7,303 bases of DNA from CAJXZP01 sp049606935 (lineage in GTDB: Bacteria; Bacteroidota; Bacteroidia; Flavobacteriales_G; Salibacteraceae), in the NCBI GenBank assembly GCA_049606935.1, contig JBMYWA010000094.1, forward strand, positions 1-7,303, given 5' to 3'. Positions 6,449 through 7,303 of the stretch are shown here, in pieces (position 1 is the stretch's first letter; each line of letters opens with the position of its first letter). The position numbers and the translations under genes are program-made. Below the pieces are notes generated by a model. It saw nothing but the letters and a program-made list of their open reading frames with translations. It did not search any database and was not told the DNA's origin.

Positions 6449-6940
6449 ATGAAACACCCCATTTTAACACTGCTGGTTTTTGCAGTCATGAGCATTCCAT
6501 TAAAGGCTCAAAAAAATAACCAAATAGAGTGTTCTCAATTTAGTGCATTTGGGGGAACCCATTTAGTCATAGTAGGAGAGGACTCCGAAAAACTTGCCGA
6601 TGCCTTATTTGCTCAATTTCCAGATACGAAAAGAAATGGATATAAATGGAAATTCAAAAAAGTGAGCATTCCAGGCATTAAAGAGCCCTTAACGTTACAA
6701 GTGCATCAAGGTATTTACGGTACTCGAAACACAGCGAATGGTAACAATGGAGGCTGTTGCAACGAAACATACTTTCATACCTTTGATAACGAAAAGTATA
6801 AACAGCAAAAATTAGCTACCCAAAAAGAAACCGAAGAACGCGCTATTACCATTTACCTCAAACGAGGACGAAATTTTGATGCGGCTTCAAAAGAAGAAGC
6901 CGAGATTATTAAAAACTACTTAACAACTTTATATAGTTAA
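6449..6940 (+). CDS. Small exported protein of unknown function
   Basis: This 163-residue protein starts with a clear signal peptide: Lys2, a hydrophobic core (ILTLLVFAVMSIPL) and a likely signal peptidase I site after LKA (residue 20), leaving Gln21 as the mature N-terminus. There is no lipobox cysteine, so it should be periplasmic or secreted. The mature part is about 143 residues, mixed alpha/beta in appearance, with a GTHLVIVGEDSEKLADALFAQF stretch (36-57), a Gly/Asn-rich loop with adjacent Cys103-Cys104 (NNGGCCNETYF) and a basic-acidic helical C-terminus. Cys28 could pair with one of them. I do not recognise the family. The ATG at 6449 is preceded by an A-rich leader (AAAACAAATACATT). 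It stands 78 bases from the MBL gene and is directly followed by the strong terminator, so it may be the last gene of that transcript or a single-gene unit. Confidence 0.85.
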   Translation: MKHPILTLLVFAVMSIPLKAQKNNQIECSQFSAFGGTHLVIVGEDSEKLADALFAQFPDTKRNGYKWKFKKVSIPGIKEPLTLQVHQGIYGTRNTANGNNGGCCNETYFHTFDNEKYKQQKLATQKETEERAITIYLKRGRNFDAASKEEAEIIKNYLTTLYS

Positions 6941-6981
6941 TGAGGTAGAGAAACTTGGGCTTTATGCCCTAATTGCAAATC

Positions 6982-7017
6982 AAAAAGCCTTTTCAGTTTC
7001 CTGGAAAGGCTTTTTTT
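6982..7017 (+). terminator. Strong rho-independent terminator
   Basis: The arms 6982-6996 and 7001-7015 form a 15-bp stem with one G-T wobble around a TTTC loop (6997-7000). The core is AAAAAGCCTTT pairing with AAAGGCTTTTT, and a run of seven T follows at 7011-7017. It lies 41 bases after the stop of the exported-protein gene. The A-run at the 5' arm gives a T-run on the other strand, so it could also stop transcripts coming from the right. Confidence 0.92.
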
Positions 7018-7047
7018 ATACTGCAAAAGGAGTGAGAAAGGTATAAA

Positions 7048-7146
7048 AACTCCCAACTCCCAACCCCTGGCTTCCGGTATCGCAAAACAACCTATACGAG
7101 GGTGTTTTCGGACTTCGGACTTTCGACTTCTTACTTCCAGCTTCCA
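7048..7146. repeat. Degenerate heptamer repeat tract (ACTTCCR-like, 7-base period)
   Basis: Two blocks repeat with a 7-base period. In the left block, from 7049, the units are ACTCCCA, ACTCCCA, ACCCCTG and GCTTCCG. In the right block, from 7112, they are ACTTCGG, ACTTTCG, ACTTCTT, ACTTCCA and GCTTCCA. The blocks start 63 bases apart (9 x 7), so they share one register although the middle (7077-7111) has largely lost the pattern. The tract lies between the terminator and the right edge, outside any gene. Such intergenic heptamer tracts occur, to my recollection, in other Bacteroidota genomes, and their role is unclear to me. The repeats are too short and unspaced for CRISPR. Confidence 0.75.
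7084..7108. repeat. Imperfect inverted repeat between the two heptamer blocks
   Basis: AAAACAACC (7084-7092) can pair with GGGTGTTTT (7100-7108), giving eight base pairs and one A-G mismatch around a 7-base loop (TATACGA). It fills the stretch where the heptamer pattern is lost. There is no T-tract after it, so it is not an intrinsic terminator. Its function is unknown and chance is possible. Confidence 0.4.
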
Positions 7147-7303
7147 TGTGGATAAAAATCATAAAAACTGCGTGTTTATTGCAGGGCCTATTTTAATTAA
7201 ACAATGTAAATTGCAGTATTCCTAACCTACCGCATTTCTCCCCGATGTGGTGAATGGATAAAGAATTTTTATAATAATTTTATTGGTCGGAATAAGCGGA
7301 AGA
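7147..7303. other. Gene-free right end with one DnaA-box 9-mer and an AT-rich stretch
   Basis: No reading frame of useful length, RNA gene or clear promoter is visible here on either strand. TGTGGATAA at 7147-7155 is a perfect match to the DnaA box (TTATCCACA on the other strand). AATGGATAA at 7253-7261 agrees at seven of nine positions. An AT-rich run (AATTTTTATAATAATTTTAT) follows at 7264-7283. With only one perfect box I do not call an origin. Together with the repeat tract, the gene-free stretch after the exported-protein gene is 363 bases and reaches the window edge. Confidence 0.4.

Noticed and set aside
6957..6969. GGGC-TTTAT-GCCC mini-hairpin before the strong terminator
   Set aside because: A 4-bp stem is too short to support a call on its own.
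7048..7146. Possible CRISPR array
   Set aside because: The repeat unit is only 7 bases with no spacers and no cas genes nearby.

Overview
The window is about 7.3 kb of ordinary-looking chromosomal DNA, probably from a member of the Bacteroidota, most likely a Flavobacteriales-type organism. The clues are moderately AT-rich coding DNA, A-rich leaders in place of strong Shine-Dalgarno sites, a good match to the Bacteroidota promoter -7 element (TAnnTTTG) before the SDR gene, and a small membrane protein carrying the FKxxHxPGA motif of the gliding protein GldL. The species cannot be named from the sequence. All ten protein genes lie on the + strand. I see no tRNA, rRNA, insertion sequence, CRISPR array or phage gene.

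Layout. (1) 2-895 is the 3' part of a putative serine alpha/beta hydrolase whose start lies outside the window. (2) 980-3122 is a tightly packed run of five genes: a 4-TM protein of unknown function, a GNAT acetyltransferase, a 3-TM GldL-motif mini-protein, a SnoaL/NTF2-like protein and a SAM-dependent methyltransferase. Gaps are 3 to 15 bases, with one ATGA overlap, so they are probably one transcript. (3) 3210-4121 is an AraC-family regulator, closed by a small GNRA-loop hairpin that looks like a weak terminator. (4) 4226-6370 holds an extended SDR of the dihydroflavonol-reductase type with its own candidate promoter, then a metallo-beta-lactamase-fold hydrolase with the complete metal-ligand set of NAPE-phospholipase D. 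(5) 6449-6940 encodes a small exported protein of unknown function, followed by a strong intrinsic terminator. (6) 7018-7303 carries no gene. It contains two degenerate heptamer-repeat blocks kept in one 7-base register, with an imperfect hairpin between them, and one perfect DnaA-box 9-mer just after.

How the genes may work together. The AraC regulator, SDR and MBL-fold hydrolase could form a small stress or lipid/carbonyl metabolism module under the regulator's control, but this rests only on neighbourhood. The five-gene run mixes small-molecule modifying enzymes with tiny membrane proteins and has no pathway I recognise. I see no convincing new multi-gene system. The most unusual signal is the in-register heptamer repeat tract at the right end.
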